From CAZAGD01 sp049699975 (GTDB lineage Bacteria; Desulfobacterota; SM23-61): DNA of 7,274 nucleotides. Under the pieces are notes generated by a model. That model did not search any database and was not told the origin of the DNA. It worked only from the letters and a program-made list of their open reading frames with translations. The stretch covers positions 1 to 7,274 of the forward strand of contig JBNAWB010000186.1 in NCBI GenBank assembly GCA_049699975.1, in the 5' to 3' direction. Every line of letters begins with the position of its first letter. Positions within the stretch are counted from its first letter, which is position 1. A program made the position numbers and the translations under genes. Of the stretch, positions 5,871 to 7,274 are shown piece by piece.

Positions 5871-7152
5871 GTTTTTGAGTAATAAATGCCTCCCACAGGC
5901 CCTCTCGAAAATGAGGATGGGCAATAGAAATCAAAGCTTCCGCCCGCTGGGCGAGAGATTTTCCGCGTAGCCTGGCTATTCCATATTCCGTAACCACTAT
6001 ATCGGCCATGTAGCGGGGGATGGTAATTGTTGCTGGCGGGGGGAGATAAGGGACAATACGGGAAATTTTTCCTTGGGCAGCCGAAGAACTCAAGGCCGTG
6101 ATAGACATTCCACCTCGAGAGTAATAGGCTCCTTCCACAAAGTCAAATTGACCGCCTACACCACTTACCTGCTGCCCATTAAGGGATTCAGCATTGATTT
6201 GGCCGGAAAGGTCAATTTCCAATGCCGAATTAATGGCTACAAAATTATCTATATGACCAATGAGTTGAGCATTATGGCTCACTTCTGCTCCATGCATTTC
6301 CAAAAGAGGATTTTCATGGCCGAAGCGAAACAATTTTTCAGTACCAATTAATTCGCCAGCTACAATTTTCCCTGGATAGATACTTTTTTTCTGGTTAGTT
6401 ATAGCTCCCTTGGCAACCAAGTCCACCACGGCATCGGAGAGCATTCCTGAATGAATTCCCAAATCTTTTTTACCTTCCAGGAGCTGGAGAATAGCCGTAG
6501 GCAGATTGCCTATTCCCACTTGAATAGTGGCTCCATCCGGGATTAGTTCAGCTATGTACGTGGCTATCTTTTTTTCCGTATCCCCGATTTGAATCTCCGG
6601 ATAAGGAATAAGAGGATGGGCCGATTCTACCAAATAATGAATCTGGGAGGCGGAAAGAAAACAAGGTCCTAAAGTGCGTGGGGCGTTTTCATTTACTTCA
6701 GCCACTACCGTGCGGGCTTGCAAGGCCAGAGGGAAGGCCTGGCTTGTCGAAACTCCCAGGCTGAACCTTCCTTCTTTATCGGGCGGAGCCACTTGCACTA
6801 AGACCACATCAACCGGAAAAGGGCCATCACGGGAAAGAAGGCGCGGTATCTCAGAGATGCGGGCGGGAATGAATTGAATTAACCCTTCTGCCCATGGTTT
6901 CCGTAAAGGTGGGCTGATCTGAAAACTTAAGCAGCGAAAAGAAGAGATGAATTCTTTTTTAGCCAATGGATGTTCAGTAAGCAGGTAACCGCTAAATACT
7001 TCCACATTACGGTAATAATCGAAATCTTCAGCCAAGGCTTGCAAAAGAGTTTGGGGTTGCCCAGAGGCAATAGAAAAGAATATCCGATCTCCAGGTTTTA
7101 TAGCTTGGCGCAACGCTTCGCGAGGATTTAGGAATTTTTTCATGATAGTCAT
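5857..7152 (-). CDS. Acetyl-CoA hydrolase / 4-hydroxybutyrate CoA-transferase family protein
   Basis: This 431-residue protein has the two-domain layout of family I-type CoA-transferases related to 4-hydroxybutyrate CoA-transferase (AbfT/Cat2) and acetyl-CoA hydrolase. Family blocks are SIASGQPQTLLQAL (about 27-40), VDVVLVQVAPPDKEG (114-128), QVGIGNLPTAIL (211-222), LGIHSGMLSDAVVDLV (231-246), EIDLSGQINAES (312-323), SGVGGQFDFVEGA (330-342) and ADIVVTEYGIARLRGKSLAQRAEALISIAHP (383-413). Such enzymes move CoA between acyl-CoA and a free acid such as acetate or butyrate. At residue 236 there is Gly where 4-hydroxybutyrate CoA-transferases, as I recall, have the catalytic Glu (HTEM; here HSGM), so transferase activity is uncertain. 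The start is the first of two close Met codons (7152 and 7143); neither has a clear ribosome site. It is followed by coaE with a 14-base overlap and is preceded by a good promoter. Confidence 0.9.
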   Translation of the reverse strand: MTIMKKFLNPREALRQAIKPGDRIFFSIASGQPQTLLQALAEDFDYYRNVEVFSGYLLTEHPLAKKEFISSFRCLSFQISPPLRKPWAEGLIQFIPARISEIPRLLSRDGPFPVDVVLVQVAPPDKEGRFSLGVSTSQAFPLALQARTVVAEVNENAPRTLGPCFLSASQIHYLVESAHPLIPYPEIQIGDTEKKIATYIAELIPDGATIQVGIGNLPTAILQLLEGKKDLGIHSGMLSDAVVDLVAKGAITNQKKSIYPGKIVAGELIGTEKLFRFGHENPLLEMHGAEVSHNAQLIGHIDNFVAINSALEIDLSGQINAESLNGQQVSGVGGQFDFVEGAYYSRGGMSITALSSSAAQGKISRIVPYLPPPATITIPRYMADIVVTEYGIARLRGKSLAQRAEALISIAHPHFREGLWEAFITQKHGKF

Positions 7153-7183
7153 TTATTATTAGCCATATTTTTAATTTTTTTCT

Positions 7184-7212
7184 TTTTTACATTTTTAAGA
7201 ATTTCCTGTCAA
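7184..7212 (-). promoter_or_regulatory. Sigma-70 promoter for the CoA-transferase-coaE operon
   Basis: On the minus strand a perfect -35 box TTGACA (7212-7207) is followed after 17 bases by TAAAAA (7189-7184, 4 of 6 matches to TATAAT). Transcription would begin near 7177, about 25 bases before the first ATG. Confidence 0.6.
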
Positions 7213-7224
7213 GCAATTCATAAT

Positions 7225-7239
7225 CTGACCGTCGATCAG
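7225..7239. promoter_or_regulatory. Operator candidate, copy 2 (CTGACCGTCGATCAG)
   Basis: This 15-bp odd palindrome has only one mismatched base pair (CTGAYCG-T-CGRTCAG). Its inner 13 bases match the site at 4421-4433 at 12 of 13 positions. It lies 73 bases upstream of the CoA-transferase start and 13 bases upstream of the 13-mer-to--35 boundary, the same arrangement as copy 1. Binding protein unknown. Confidence 0.55.
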
Positions 7240-7262
7240 TTTTAATTTTTCTCACCAGCAGG

Positions 7263-7270
7263 AGACAGGC
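7263..7270 (-). repeat. Partial copy of the GCCTGCCT-type GC-rich repeat
   Basis: Read on the minus strand the right edge gives GCCTGTCTCC, close to the tandem units at 15-36 (GCCTGCCTCTG). It is short and runs toward the window edge, so membership in the same repeat family is tentative. Confidence 0.25.
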
Positions 7271-7274
7271 GGGA

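Noticed and set aside
6073..6877. Two plus-strand frames opposite the CoA-transferase gene
   Set aside because: Shadows of conserved coding sequence; no recognisable domain.

Overview
The window looks like chromosomal sequence from a Gram-negative, anaerobe-type bacterium, most likely a member of the Desulfobacterota (the old Deltaproteobacteria) recovered as a draft or metagenome assembly. The reasons are the moderately AT-rich base composition, a periplasmic TctC/Bug-type binding protein with a signal peptide, a sigma-54 type promoter, a 4-hydroxybutyrate CoA-transferase-like enzyme, and a run of exactly 100 Ns (1580-1679) that marks a scaffold join. The taxonomic call is inference. No rRNA, tRNA, CRISPR array, insertion sequence or phage gene was seen.

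Layout. 1-171 is a short upstream region with a GC-rich tandem repeat. 172-1411 (+) is a two-gene unit: a small membrane-anchored protein with a winged-helix-like domain, then a PAC2 (proteasome assembly chaperone 2 family) protein. Facing it is a three-gene minus-strand operon, 4337 to 1417: a peptidase C45 / acyl-CoA:6-aminopenicillanate acyltransferase-like enzyme, an orphan TctC-family periplasmic binding protein and an MBL-fold hydrolase. The MBL gene contains the scaffold gap; its C-terminal 53 codons can be read on the far side of the Ns in another frame, ending 5 bp from the PAC2 stop. 4338-4726 is a 389-bp intergenic region carrying two divergent promoter regions, a near-palindromic operator candidate and an imperfect 15-bp hairpin. 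4727-5194 (+) is a stand-alone response-regulator receiver protein behind a good -24/-12 promoter. It overlaps tail to tail with a second minus-strand operon, 7152 to 5187: a CoA-transferase/acetyl-CoA hydrolase family gene overlapping coaE (dephospho-CoA kinase).

How it may work together. The two minus-strand operons start behind almost the same near-palindrome (TGACC-A/G-TCGATCA, 12 of 13 identical), placed 13-14 bp upstream of each predicted -35 box. They may therefore belong to one regulon concerned with acyl-CoA or carboxylate use: uptake or sensing of a carboxylate (TctC), acyl transfer or amide cleavage (C45), hydrolysis (MBL), CoA transfer and CoA synthesis. This link is inference from sequence. 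The most notable single-gene oddity is the CoA-transferase, which has Gly where I expect the catalytic Glu of 4-hydroxybutyrate CoA-transferases.
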